Shown: positions 1 through 8,994 of the stretch, piece after piece
Layout: each line of letters opens with the position of its first letter
How positions within the stretch are numbered: the stretch's first letter is position 1
NCBI GenBank assembly: GCA_023391815.1
Contig: JAEWAF010000102.1
Span: forward strand, 1-64,000
Direction of reading: 5' to 3'
Source: Pseudomonadota bacterium
Lineage (GTDB): Bacteria > Pseudomonadota > Gammaproteobacteria > Steroidobacterales > Steroidobacteraceae
Length of the DNA stretch: 64,000 nucleotides
Made by a program: the position numbers and the translations under genes
Notes under the pieces: model-generated
Seen by the model: the letters and a program-made list of their open reading frames with translations, nothing else
Told to the model about the DNA's origin: nothing
Databases searched by the model: none

Positions 1-517
1 CTTGCACCCTCAGTTCAGTTCGTACTTGCAACGGCTCCGAGCGCAGTTGCCTGCCTGCGATGGATACAGCGACCGATAACATGCCCAGGTCGGCGGCACC
101 TTCGATGATATCGAGGTACTTGAGTGAGAAGCGCTCCGGACGGTCCACCAAACCCGTCTCGCGCACCACTGACGCAAGCTCCAGTATCCGAGTACCAAAC
201 ATTCGCCACCCGATATAAGGGCGCACACAGCTCATGGCGATGACGTGCTCGCCGATCGAAATACTGATCGGCGACCCATCGAGTCTGATGACCGGTAGAT
301 ATCGAAGATTGCCGTCGCTGCGACGCAGCGTCGGCGGCACATTGGAAGCCGGTAGATGCGAGATCTTCCTCAGCCCCCAGTTGCGCCTGTTGGATTCACT
401 GAAAATTGTTCCTGTCAAAAGTTCGAACACAGGCTGTTTGGAGTGGAAGCGAAGCTCCCATACCGCTTCATACAGCGGCTCACGCTTGAGACGTGTAGGA
501 ACTGGTTTGCTTCCCAT
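1..517 (-). CDS. TIGR04255 family protein, N-terminal part; 3' end lies outside the window
   Basis: Reading the minus strand from the ATG at 515-517 gives 172 codons with no stop before the window edge, so the gene is cut. The protein starts MGSKPVPTRLKREPLYEAVW, followed by ELRF. It has a central block around RPYIGWRMF (about residues 98-106), a segment ILELASVVRE, and then RFSLKYLDIIEG. This order (PxxEAxxELRF, then RPYxGW, then RxxLRYxDxIE-like) is what I recognise from the TIGR04255 family, whose biochemical role is unknown; members often sit in accessory or defence-like neighbourhoods. A weak ribosome site (AGGCGGA) lies about 8 bases before the ATG. The gap to the next minus-strand gene is 174 bases, so it probably has its own promoter. 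Family assignment is from memory of the pattern, not a search. Confidence 0.72.
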   Translation of the reverse strand, partial: MGSKPVPTRLKREPLYEAVWELRFHSKQPVFELLTGTIFSESNRRNWGLRKISHLPASNVPPTLRRSDGNLRYLPVIRLDGSPISISIGEHVIAMSCVRPYIGWRMFGTRILELASVVRETGLVDRPERFSLKYLDIIEGAADLGMLSVAVSIAGRQLRSEPLQVRTELRVQ

Positions 518-691
518 GGATGTCGTCCGCCTGCCCGGTGCCCGCGGATCTGAACTTCGACCCGCTCGCGGACATGGTAGGAAGCCCTTCGTTTGAATGT
601 CCAGCTCACCTGACCTTGACACTCCGCGGCAACTGCCGCGCGTTTGGCCGCGGACACATTCAGGCCGCGTCAGGTCGGAACTTTGCGCAAA

Positions 692-2101
692 TCAACGCAG
701 GATGGCGTGCAAAATGACCGTCGGCAGCATGGTGAACAGGCCGGACAGCGCGATCGAGACCATCACCAGCAAATAAATCGCCACGCTCATGAGAGAAACA
801 ACAACTGCGCCGCCGATGGCGATCAGAAGTTGGACCCACAAAGGCATGCGAGGGGGAGGAGAGAGAACGACGCTCGCACCCATGCGCGCGAGCGCTTTGA
901 GGCGTTTGTCATGGGCGGGATACATGGGAACGCTCGAGCCGCTGAGCAAGCCGCCGCGACCGGCGTGGCCGGCGACGAGCATGTGAGAGCACCAGGCGGG
1001 GAAGCCGCTGCCGTTGCCGAGCTCGCCGAGAGCGTTGCTCAAAGCTTGGGGGTCGCGAGTGAGCTGGACAGCGATGGCGTCGGCGAGATATTTGCGACGA
1101 CGCCAGATCAGGGCGAGCAACGGTTCGAGCATGAAGCTGCTGACCAGGCCACCGAAGAAACCGCTGATCACAATGGGCCCATAAAGTGGCATGCGAATCC
1201 ATTCGCGCCAGGTCAGCTTGTTGGAAGCGTTGCCGCCGGCAGGACGCGAGCTCTGAGCGTTACCGAAAGGATTGGTCAGCTCCAGAATCAGCCGCGAGTC
1301 CGCGCTCGACGCGCCGGGTTTCAGAGCTTCGCGGAGTGTTTGCCACAGGCGCGACCAGGCGGGCGGATCGACGATGCCGTCACTGAGCCGGGCAACGAAA
1401 CCAAACAAACTCAACGTCTGCGCGACGCGCATGCCCTGCACGACGTCGCCGTTGGCAATGAGCCCGATGAGATGCCCCGCGACCGCCTGCATGCGCGCGC
1501 GATCCAGCTTTTCCAGCAAGCCGGTGGAAACCAGCACAGTGACCGTTTCATCGTCAGGCCCGTACACCGCAGCGTTGACAGCGGGCGCGTCGATGATGGC
1601 CACCTTCGGCATCTTGATATTGGCGGCAATAGCCATCTCGGCAACCACGTTCGCAACACGCTGTTCGGCGAGCACTGCTGGGTCCGGCGCGCGCAACGCC
1701 AGTTCTTGCACGCCACTCGCTTCCGCCTCTCGCACGATACGTCGCAACGTCAGCAGCACGATCAGCACGGCAATCAGGCCGGGCAGCGCTGCAATCAGCG
1801 CGATACGTAACCAGTCGCTGGCGTGCAGACTCTCGAAGTTGTCGCTGACGAAGTTCAACGTGTCCATCACGCGGCCGAGCAGATCCGGCATGGGAACGAC
1901 GAGATTGATCACATCGAGCAGCAGTCCGATCACGGCATAGAACAGCGGCGACGTGAGCGTCGCGACGACGAACGCGAGGATCGCGATACAAACCGCGGCG
2001 ACCGCGCTCACCTGCCACGCCGCGCGACGATGTCGCGCGATGGCCGCAAAGAAACTTTCGCGCTCTTCCGCCGTCCAGATGGGAAGCTCGGCCGCCGACA
2101 T
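692..2101 (-). CDS. M48 peptidase-like membrane protein without the HExxH motif
   Basis: This 469-residue protein has hydrophobic segments at about 31-51 and 100-120 and another near the C-terminus (about 420-465). That layout, plus the stretch LDRARMQAVAGH...ANGD (residues 199-218), matches M48 peptidases (HtpX/Oma1/YggG type), where the same place reads roughly A(V)xAHExxHxxNxD. Here the zinc motif HExxH has become H210-L-I-G-L214, so the catalytic Glu and the second His are both gone while the flanking NGD is kept. It is therefore probably catalytically dead at this site, or a scaffold. It begins one base after the glpK stop, so the two are likely cotranscribed. The M48 link is inferred from topology and the local motif. 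Confidence 0.65.
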   Translation of the reverse strand: MSAAELPIWTAEERESFFAAIARHRRAAWQVSAVAAVCIAILAFVVATLTSPLFYAVIGLLLDVINLVVPMPDLLGRVMDTLNFVSDNFESLHASDWLRIALIAALPGLIAVLIVLLTLRRIVREAEASGVQELALRAPDPAVLAEQRVANVVAEMAIAANIKMPKVAIIDAPAVNAAVYGPDDETVTVLVSTGLLEKLDRARMQAVAGHLIGLIANGDVVQGMRVAQTLSLFGFVARLSDGIVDPPAWSRLWQTLREALKPGASSADSRLILELTNPFGNAQSSRPAGGNASNKLTWREWIRMPLYGPIVISGFFGGLVSSFMLEPLLALIWRRRKYLADAIAVQLTRDPQALSNALGELGNGSGFPAWCSHMLVAGHAGRGGLLSGSSVPMYPAHDKRLKALARMGASVVLSPPPRMPLWVQLLIAIGGAVVVSLMSVAIYLLVMVSIALSGLFTMLPTVILHAILR

Positions 2102-2102
2102 G

Positions 2103-3602
2103 TCACTCCACCCAGTTGAACGAACGCGTCACCGCTTTCTGCCAGGACGAATACAAATGGCCGCGATCTTCCTTACGCATGCGCGGCTGCCACGTGTGCG
2201 AGACGCCCCAGTTGCGACGTAGATCCTCGGTGCTTTTCCAATAACCCGTCGCGAGTCCCGCGGCATACGCTGCGCCGAGCGCGGTCGTCTCCGTCACCTT
2301 CGGTCGCACGACTTTCACGTCCAGAATGTCCGATTGGAACTGCATCAACAGCTCGTTCACGACCATGCCGCCATCCACACGCAGCTCCTGCAATCGGATG
2401 CGGGAGTCCTGCTCCATCGCCGCGACCACGTCGCGCGTTTGATAAGCCGTCGCTTCGAGCGCCGCGCGAGCAATGTGCCCGCGATTGGCGTAACGAGTGA
2501 GACCTGTAATCACACCGCGCGCATGGTCCTTCCAATACGGCGCATACAACCCCGAGAACGCCGGCACGATATAAACGTCACCGTTATCCGCGACGCTGGC
2601 CGCGAGCGCTTCGATCTCCCCGCTATCGCGGATCAGACCCAGGTTGTCGCGCAGCCACTGCACGAGCGCGCCGGAGATCGCGATCGATCCTTCTAACGCA
2701 AAGCATGCGGGATTTCTGCCAAACCGATATGCGACGGTGGTCACGAGACCGGCCGCCGACGACACCGGCTTGTGCCCGGTGTTCATCAGCAGGAAGCAGC
2801 CGGTGCCGTAGGTGTTCTTGGCTTCGCCCGGCTCGAAACAGGTCTGCCCGACCAGCGCCGCCTGCTGATCGCCCAGAATGCCCGCGATGGGCACGCCTTT
2901 GAGCGGTCCATCGGCGACCTGGCCGTAAACTTCACTCGAGGACGTGATCGTCGGCAACACGCTGCGCGGAATCGAGAACGTTCGCAGCAGCTCATCATCC
3001 CATTGCAGCGAATCCAACCGCATCAGCTGCGTACGACTTGCATTTGTCACATCGGTGAGATGCAGTCCGCCGTTCGTGCCGCCGGTCAGATTCCACAGCA
3101 CCCACGTGTCCATCGTGCCGAACAACAGATGCCCGGCGTCGGCGAGCGCTCGCGCGTTCGGCACGTGATCCAGCAGCCACTTCAACTTGAGGGCGCTGAA
3201 ATAGCTGGCGAGCGGCAACCCGGTGATTGCACGGAAACGGTCCTTGCCTCCTTGCGCCGAGAAGTACGCGACCAGCGGATCGACGCGCGTGTCCTGCCAT
3301 ACCAATGCATTGTGTAACGGCGCACCGGTGCGACGATCCCAGATCATCGTCGTCTCGCGCTGATTGGTGATTCCGATGGCGACGATGTCTTTGGCAGTGA
3401 GCTTCGCGGATCGCAACGCTTCTGCAATCACCGCATCGGTATTGCGCGCGATATCGACCGGCGAATGCTCGACCCAGCCGGGCTGCGGAAAGATCTGCGG
3501 ATGTTCCAGCTGAGCGCTGGCAACAATGTTGCCGGCCTGATCGAACACGATGAAGCGCGAGCTGGTGGTGCCTTGATCGACGGCGCCGACGAATGAGCTC
3601 AT
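2103..3602 (-). CDS. glpK: glycerol kinase
   Basis: GlpK phosphorylates glycerol to sn-glycerol 3-phosphate in the cytosol using ATP. The 499-residue length is normal for the family. FGGY-kinase signatures are clear: the phosphate-binding N-terminus GAVDQGTTSSR (residues 6-16), ITNQRET, the substrate region ALVWQDTR, and the C-terminal FGGY-type block containing ELRVDGGMVVNELLMQFQ. The start overlaps the stop of the upstream small gene by four bases (ATGA), so translation is probably coupled, and the next gene begins one base after its stop. No glpF (facilitator) or glpD/glpA (dehydrogenase) is present nearby, which is unusual because glpK is commonly next to at least one of them. Confidence 0.96.
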   Translation of the reverse strand: MSSFVGAVDQGTTSSRFIVFDQAGNIVASAQLEHPQIFPQPGWVEHSPVDIARNTDAVIAEALRSAKLTAKDIVAIGITNQRETTMIWDRRTGAPLHNALVWQDTRVDPLVAYFSAQGGKDRFRAITGLPLASYFSALKLKWLLDHVPNARALADAGHLLFGTMDTWVLWNLTGGTNGGLHLTDVTNASRTQLMRLDSLQWDDELLRTFSIPRSVLPTITSSSEVYGQVADGPLKGVPIAGILGDQQAALVGQTCFEPGEAKNTYGTGCFLLMNTGHKPVSSAAGLVTTVAYRFGRNPACFALEGSIAISGALVQWLRDNLGLIRDSGEIEALAASVADNGDVYIVPAFSGLYAPYWKDHARGVITGLTRYANRGHIARAALEATAYQTRDVVAAMEQDSRIRLQELRVDGGMVVNELLMQFQSDILDVKVVRPKVTETTALGAAYAAGLATGYWKSTEDLRRNWGVSHTWQPRMRKEDRGHLYSSWQKAVTRSFNWVE

Positions 3603-4030
3603 GGCCCACCTCTCTCAGCAGCGGGCAGCATGAACACGCGACGCGCCTCGGGCGATTCGAGCTGCGCCTTGCTGTAGCAGCGCGCGATCGGACCGTTGCG
3701 ATGATCCAGCAGATCCGGCCGCCGCTGAATCATCGCATCGAACGATTCACCGGCCGGCGATCGCAGGCAGCGCTCCTCGTTCAGCAGCACCAGGTACGCC
3801 CAGGTGATGGTCTCGTGATATTTGTCCTGCGCGCCGACCTTGGCAACGTAGCTCTGCAAATGGCGCCGAAACTGCAGCGCGCCTTCGGGGAAGCCGTCTC
3901 GCTGCAAATAGCGCCAGGCCATCGACAGGTGCGTGCGATGGTTGAATCGGGCCGGATCGAGCGTGCCGTTTTCGAAGGCGACCAGCGTTTCATCTTCGAG
4001 GATCGGGCGATGGGCTGACGATGCACTCAT
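3599..4030 (-). CDS. conserved hypothetical protein with HRxHL and YHETIT motifs
   Basis: This 143-residue, mostly helical protein has no signal peptide. It carries FENGTLDPARFNHRTHLSMA (residues about 19-38) and, later, KYHETITWAYLVLL. I recognise this pair (FE-x-TL-P...-HRxHLxxAxxYL and YHETITxxY) from a widespread family of small uncharacterised bacterial proteins, but I know no assigned function. The conserved His, Glu and Arg residues could form a metal or active site; that is inference. It overlaps glpK by four bases and follows the gamma-glutamyltransferase homologue by 65 bases, so it is likely part of the same transcript. Confidence 0.7.
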   Translation of the reverse strand: MSASSAHRPILEDETLVAFENGTLDPARFNHRTHLSMAWRYLQRDGFPEGALQFRRHLQSYVAKVGAQDKYHETITWAYLVLLNEERCLRSPAGESFDAMIQRRPDLLDHRNGPIARCYSKAQLESPEARRVFMLPAAERGGP

Positions 4031-4095
4031 GAACGATTCCTCCCACGGCGAGGGCTGCCGCGGCCCACCTCAACAGCGGGCCGCGGCTTCGAAAG

Positions 4096-6003
4096 TTACC
4101 AGGCGATGCCGTAATCCTCGCCGTGATACGCGGCCGCGCCCCAGAACGTGCCGTGCTTCGCATCGATCTGAATAGCGGTGATGGGCCCGGAATTGTTCGG
4201 CGAAAATTCCAGCTTGTATCCTTTCTTGGTCAGCTCGTTGCGAACCCAATCGGGCACCGACTCGGCCAGCGTCAGGCGCCCGGGAATGGATTCGTGAGCG
4301 CCGAACGAATCGCGCAGCTGATAGGTCGTGATGTTGGCGCCTTCGGCTGCTTCCTGCGGCGTCATGCCGAACTCGACCACGTTCAAGAAGAATTGCAGCA
4401 GGTTCTGTTCCTGCGTATCGCCGCCCTGCACGGCGAAAGCGAGATACGGCTTGCCGTCCTTGAGTGCCATCGACGGCGTCAATGTCGCGCGCGGCCGCTT
4501 TCCAGGTGCGACGACGTTGAAAGGATTGTCGTTCGGATCGAGCACGAAGCTTTGCATGCGCTGGCTCATGCCGATGCCGGTCTTGCCCGCGATGGTCGCC
4601 GGCAGCCAGCCGCCGCTCGGCGTGACGGAAACCACCCAACCTTCCTTATCGACAGCCTCGACACTGGTCGTGCCGAGTCGGAAGGTGCGATCGAATTCGG
4701 CCAGCGCGGTCGGGCTCCACTGATTCGGTTTCGACTTGTCCTTGCCGGGTTTCACCGTGCGCCAGGCATCCAGTTGCGCCTTGAACGGATTGGTCGCGCC
4801 CTGGAACGGATACGGGTCGCCGGGGCGGATATCCGGATCGTTGCGATCCTCCTTGATCAGCCTGGCGCGCTCGCGCGCATAGTCCTTCGACAACAGTCCT
4901 TTGATGGGCTCCTCGGGCGGGAAGCGCGAGTCGCCGTAATAGAAATCGCGATCGGCGAACGCCAGGCTCATGCTTTGATACAGCGTGTGAATGTAACGAG
5001 CGCTGTTGTATCCCATCGCCTTGAGATCGAAGTTCTCGAGGATGTTCAGGGCCTGTAACATCGACGGGCCCTGCACCCAATGGGTGAGCTTGTAGACCTC
5101 GATGCCCTTGTAGTTCGTGCTCACCGGCTCTTCCAGATACACCTGCCAGTTGGCGAGATCTTCGGGTGTGTGCAGGCCACCGAGCTCTTGCGAGCCCCGC
5201 GCATATTCCTTCGCGATGTCACCTTTATAAAAACGATCGTAGGCGGCCATGATGGCCTGCTTACGATTCTTGCCGGCCTTGCGTGCCTTGGCTTCGCTGT
5301 CGACCAGCTTGCGCAAGGTCGCCGCCAGATCCGGTTGGCGGAAGATTTCGCCCGGCTCCGGGCCGACGCGTGAGAACCCCGGCAGCGGTTTGCCATCCTT
5401 GCCTTCGTGAACCAGGAACGTGCGGCGGGACTCCGGCCACTTGCGCAGTTCATCCTTCCATTTTTCGATCAGGTCGGCGGTCTGGGCTTCGATGGGATAA
5501 CCGTCGGCCATTTCGATGGCGGGCGCGAGCACGTCGGCGAGGCTGAGTTTGCCGTACTCCGCGAGCATCACCATGATGCCGCCCGGTGTGCCCGGCGTAA
5601 CGGCGGCGAGCGGGCCGAACTCGGGCGGATAGTCATAACCTTTGGAGCTATATAACTCCGGCGGCGCGCGGGTCGGCGCGACCCCGAGCGCATTCACGCC
5701 GATGACTTTGCGAGTGTTCGGGTTATAGATCAGCGCCTGAGTTTCGCCGCCCCAGCTCAGCACGTCCCACATCGTGGAGGTCGCGGCGATCATCGCGCAC
5801 GCCGCGTCGACCGCGTTGCCTCCCTGCATGAAAATCCGCGCGCCCGCGGTCGCGGCCAGCGGCTTGCCGGTGACGGCGACCCAGTTCTGGCCGTGCAAGG
5901 GCGGCTTGATGGTTTTGGCTTGAACGGGTGCGGCGACCGTTGCGACCAACGCCGCCAACGCGACGACCAGACGCGAGCTCACACGTTTGGAATCGAATGG
6001 CAT
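4096..6003 (-). CDS. gamma-glutamyltransferase family protein, periplasmic, divergent
   Basis: Ggt-family enzymes are Ntn-hydrolases that self-cleave before a Thr, which then attacks gamma-glutamyl bonds such as those in glutathione. The 635-residue product starts with a signal peptide (VALAALVATVAAPVQAK, about 14-30). The Ggt fold is visible in GGNAVDAACAMIAA (61-74), TPGTPGGIMVM (136-146) and the family-wide AFADRDFYYGD. At the processing site the usual TTH reads TTS (T445-T446-S447), so the nucleophile Thr is present but the neighbouring His is not. The later glycine-rich oxyanion region (GSPGG in E. coli Ggt) is VQGGDTQ here. It is therefore a distant member and its substrate may not be glutathione. 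It lies 113 bases after the TonB receptor, in the same direction. Confidence 0.85.
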   Translation of the reverse strand: MPFDSKRVSSRLVVALAALVATVAAPVQAKTIKPPLHGQNWVAVTGKPLAATAGARIFMQGGNAVDAACAMIAATSTMWDVLSWGGETQALIYNPNTRKVIGVNALGVAPTRAPPELYSSKGYDYPPEFGPLAAVTPGTPGGIMVMLAEYGKLSLADVLAPAIEMADGYPIEAQTADLIEKWKDELRKWPESRRTFLVHEGKDGKPLPGFSRVGPEPGEIFRQPDLAATLRKLVDSEAKARKAGKNRKQAIMAAYDRFYKGDIAKEYARGSQELGGLHTPEDLANWQVYLEEPVSTNYKGIEVYKLTHWVQGPSMLQALNILENFDLKAMGYNSARYIHTLYQSMSLAFADRDFYYGDSRFPPEEPIKGLLSKDYARERARLIKEDRNDPDIRPGDPYPFQGATNPFKAQLDAWRTVKPGKDKSKPNQWSPTALAEFDRTFRLGTTSVEAVDKEGWVVSVTPSGGWLPATIAGKTGIGMSQRMQSFVLDPNDNPFNVVAPGKRPRATLTPSMALKDGKPYLAFAVQGGDTQEQNLLQFFLNVVEFGMTPQEAAEGANITTYQLRDSFGAHESIPGRLTLAESVPDWVRNELTKKGYKLEFSPNNSGPITAIQIDAKHGTFWGAAAYHGEDYGIAW

Positions 6004-6076
6004 GACCCTACCTGTCTCGTGGCGGCCGCCGGACGGGCGGCGCGAAGGGCAGGATCTTAGCGCGATGGGATCGAGA

Positions 6077-6105
6077 AGGAGCGGCGCGCGAACGGCGCCG
6101 CTCCT
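6077..6105 (-). terminator. GC-rich hairpin after the TonB receptor gene
   Basis: AGGAGCGGCGC (6077-6087) and GCGCCGCTCCT (6095-6105) form a perfect 11-bp stem with a 7-base loop. It sits 11 bases beyond the receptor stop codon. No T-run follows on either strand, so it may slow transcription or protect the 3' end rather than terminate strongly. Partial read-through would feed the gamma-glutamyltransferase homologue. Confidence 0.5.
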
Positions 6106-6116
6106 CGGATAGGCTG

Positions 6117-8945
6117 TTACAGCCGATAACGCACGCCGAACGCGAACGAGCGACTGAGCAGCAAGTTGCCGAAGTTCATGGTGGACGGGCCGCCGTAGGG
6201 GCCGAATGCATAGTATTCCTGCTGCATTTCTTCGGTCAGGTTCACCGCGTCGAAGGACAGCGCCAGCTGCTCGCTCACCTGATACGAGAGCTGCAAATCC
6301 AGGCTCGCCTCGGCCGAACGATGGATGCCGACCGGGTTGGCGAAGATGCGCGCTTCGTTCCGATCCAGGAAATCGTCACGCCACACGTAGGACAGACGCA
6401 TTCCCAAACCGGCGCGGTCGTATGCCAGGGTGATGTTGTATGAAGTATCCGACACACCGAAGATGTCCACGTCTTCGGTGCCCACGATATCGCCATCGGG
6501 GCTGGTGAGCGGAATCGTCTGATCCGATTCGAGCTTGGTGAAGCTGCCGGTCAGGCCGAGGCCCTTCAGGAAGCCCGGCAGATACTCCGGGAAGTACACG
6601 AAGCCGAGCTCGATGCCTTCCAGTCTGCCGCCCGAAGCGTTCACCGGTCGCGTGATAACGAACGAGTCGGTGTTCAGGCCGGTGTTCGGAATGGTCATGC
6701 GCGCGGTCAACGGCACCACCAGTCCATCCAGATCGCGACGGAACAACGTGCCGTAGACGGCGCTGTCCTTCGCGAAATACCACTCCGCGGTCAGGTCGTA
6801 GTTTTTGGCGCTGGCCGGCTCGAGATCCGGGTTGCCGCTGCTGCCCGTGCCATAACCGACTCCGGTGAGATCGCCGGTCAGAGTGAAGTTGCTGTTCAGA
6901 TCGAAGAACGCCGGTCGACGCAGCGTCTCGCCGTAATTGAAACGCAGCGTGAAGTCGTCGGTCACCGCGTACCGCAGCGTCGCCGACGGCAACAGATCGC
7001 TGACACTCTTGCTCGCCGAAAACCGCTGATCGGTAATGACGCTGGCGAAGTCCATGTCGGTATCCACGGCCACGTAGCGCAGGCCGAACTGGCCTTGCAA
7101 CTTGCCGATCTCGATGTCGGTTTGCAGATATGCGGAGGCGGTCGCCTCCTGCACTTCGAAAGCGCGTTTCAGCTGCGGACCGGACGTCGGCAAGCCATAG
7201 AGCGCACGCACTTCGGCGGCATGATCCATCAGGTAATAACCGTTGACGACGGTCCAGGCCGTCGGCACGTCACCCTCGCCATCGAAGAATCCGCGATTGG
7301 ACGTGATCATGCCCGAGGGCAGCGTCGACATGTTCCGACCGAGGAACGGCTCCGAAGTCGGCCGCGGGCTGTAAGACTCCGCGGTACGATCGTCGTAGCG
7401 CACGCCGAAGCTGAGCACGCGAAACAGTCCATCGCCGATCTGATAATCGCCGTCGAACTGCAGCGTCTGCGCGTCACCCTTCTGACGACCGCGGTTCTGA
7501 TACAAAGCGCCCACGGTCCAGCTCGATGGATCGAGCAGTTCGGCGTCATCGTTGAAGTGCCACGACGGAATGCCATTGCCCGCGTTGAAATCGAGCGTGA
7601 TGGACTCCGGCACGCGCTCAGTGCGGATCGCGATGAAGCGCGTGTTGTATTCGCTGGCCTGCAGGGCCACGTCCGCCGACAGCGACAACTTCTCGCCCAC
7701 CTGCCATTTGCCGTTCATCGCATACACGAACGTGTCCGTGTCGCTCTTGGTGGCATCGCCACTGTTGAAGCCGAACGGATTGCCGACGGTGCGGGTCTTC
7801 ATCAGGTTCGTGCCTGGATAGAAGGTCACCGTGCCGGCCGGATTCGGCCCCAGCGAGCCCCACCAATCCGCGAACGTGAAATGCAGATTGTTGAACACCT
7901 CCTCGCGATAGCCTTGATAGAAGGTTTCGAAGGTGTACTCGGAGAAGTCGTTCGGTGCCCATTGCACGGCGATCGTGGTCGCGGGACGCTTGCGATCGCC
8001 TTCCAGGTCGCTGGCGAACAAGGCATCGCGGCCCAGTACATACGGATATTGGACGCCGTTGAAAGTCAGCGTGGAACCGGGAGCGGTCGACAGACCCGCA
8101 TCGGTACCCGCCTGCCAAATCGGTTCTTCACGGACGCGGCAGTCGCCATTGAAGATTCGCTCGAGCGGTGTCCAGTTGGCGGCCGCGCCGCTGCCGTCGC
8201 AGGCCAGCCCATGCGGCGGATTGTCCGCGGTGGCGAATGGCACCAGCGCGCCGGCGGTCACGCTTTGATCGCGATAGCGCACCCGCGAATAACTGGCGTT
8301 CGCCATCACACCCAATTTGCCGTCGCCCACCTCCCAGGTGTTCGCCACCAGCAGACTGAGATTGGGATCGATGTCGTCACGCTGTTCCTGGGTCGTGACA
8401 CGTCCGTTCAAGGACAGCTCGAAGCCGTCGAAATCGAACGGCCGCCGGGTCGAGACATCGACCTGACCCGCCAGGCCGGTCTCCAGCTGATCGGCGGCTC
8501 GGGTCTTGTACACGTCGATCTTGCTGATGAGGTTGGCGGGAATGTCCTGCAATGCCACCGCGCGGGCGGACACTGGCGGTGGCGATGCCGTGAATACGTT
8601 GCGGCCATTCCATGTCGTGGTCGTGTCGTTCAAGCCGCGGATGTAGATCGCGTCCGCCTCGCCACCGGCGCGGTTCGAGATTTGAATGCCGGCGATACGC
8701 TGCAGAGCTTCGACGACGTTGTTATCCGGCAGCTTGCCGATGTCCTCGGCGACGATCGATTCCACCACCTGGGTGGAATTGCGCTTGTTTTCCAAGCCCT
8801 GCACCAGGCTCTCGCGCACGCCGCTGACGATCACTTCTTCGAGTTCGGTCGTCTGCGTGGTGGTTGTTTGCTGAGCGAGCGCGCTCATCGACAAAGAAAG
8901 CGCCGCCATAGCGGACGCCGAACGAATCCTTATTTGCTTCGCCAC
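6117..8945 (-). CDS. TonB-dependent receptor (TIGR01782, Xanthomonas/Caulobacter type)
   Basis: This is an outer-membrane, TonB-energised importer. I chose the GTG at 8943-8945 (942 residues). It has a run of Gs (GGGGGG) 8-13 bases upstream and leaves a compact signal peptide (KQIRIRSASAMAALSLSMSA, then LAQQ). A TTG at 9002 would add 19 unlikely residues. After a TTQTTELEEVIVSG TonB-box region comes a plug domain with IGKLPDNNVVEALQRIAGI and IYIRGLN, then the barrel, ending in an aromatic strand (SFAFGVRYRL). The plug wording and length fit the TIGR01782 group, mostly linked to carbohydrate or sugar-acid uptake. The divergent GntR/FCD regulator supports a nutrient-uptake role; the substrate cannot be read from sequence. 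Confidence 0.93.
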   Translation of the reverse strand: MAKQIRIRSASAMAALSLSMSALAQQTTTTQTTELEEVIVSGVRESLVQGLENKRNSTQVVESIVAEDIGKLPDNNVVEALQRIAGIQISNRAGGEADAIYIRGLNDTTTTWNGRNVFTASPPPVSARAVALQDIPANLISKIDVYKTRAADQLETGLAGQVDVSTRRPFDFDGFELSLNGRVTTQEQRDDIDPNLSLLVANTWEVGDGKLGVMANASYSRVRYRDQSVTAGALVPFATADNPPHGLACDGSGAAANWTPLERIFNGDCRVREEPIWQAGTDAGLSTAPGSTLTFNGVQYPYVLGRDALFASDLEGDRKRPATTIAVQWAPNDFSEYTFETFYQGYREEVFNNLHFTFADWWGSLGPNPAGTVTFYPGTNLMKTRTVGNPFGFNSGDATKSDTDTFVYAMNGKWQVGEKLSLSADVALQASEYNTRFIAIRTERVPESITLDFNAGNGIPSWHFNDDAELLDPSSWTVGALYQNRGRQKGDAQTLQFDGDYQIGDGLFRVLSFGVRYDDRTAESYSPRPTSEPFLGRNMSTLPSGMITSNRGFFDGEGDVPTAWTVVNGYYLMDHAAEVRALYGLPTSGPQLKRAFEVQEATASAYLQTDIEIGKLQGQFGLRYVAVDTDMDFASVITDQRFSASKSVSDLLPSATLRYAVTDDFTLRFNYGETLRRPAFFDLNSNFTLTGDLTGVGYGTGSSGNPDLEPASAKNYDLTAEWYFAKDSAVYGTLFRRDLDGLVVPLTARMTIPNTGLNTDSFVITRPVNASGGRLEGIELGFVYFPEYLPGFLKGLGLTGSFTKLESDQTIPLTSPDGDIVGTEDVDIFGVSDTSYNITLAYDRAGLGMRLSYVWRDDFLDRNEARIFANPVGIHRSAEASLDLQLSYQVSEQLALSFDAVNLTEEMQQEYYAFGPYGGPSTMNFGNLLLSRSFAFGVRYRL

Positions 8946-8994
8946 GATGCTATCCCCCCAGAGCTGCCGTATGAGTACGGCCGAAGTTGATTTC

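Noticed and set aside
644..1810. Long plus-strand open frame (388 codons) opposite the M48-like gene
   Set aside because: It is rich in Arg, Gln and His with no family motif, and lies wholly opposite a gene with membrane helices and M48 context. GC-rich antisense frames often stay open by chance.
7095..8990. Plus-strand open frame of 631 codons inside the TonB receptor gene
   Set aside because: Antisense to a clear receptor gene, with biased composition and no recognisable domain.
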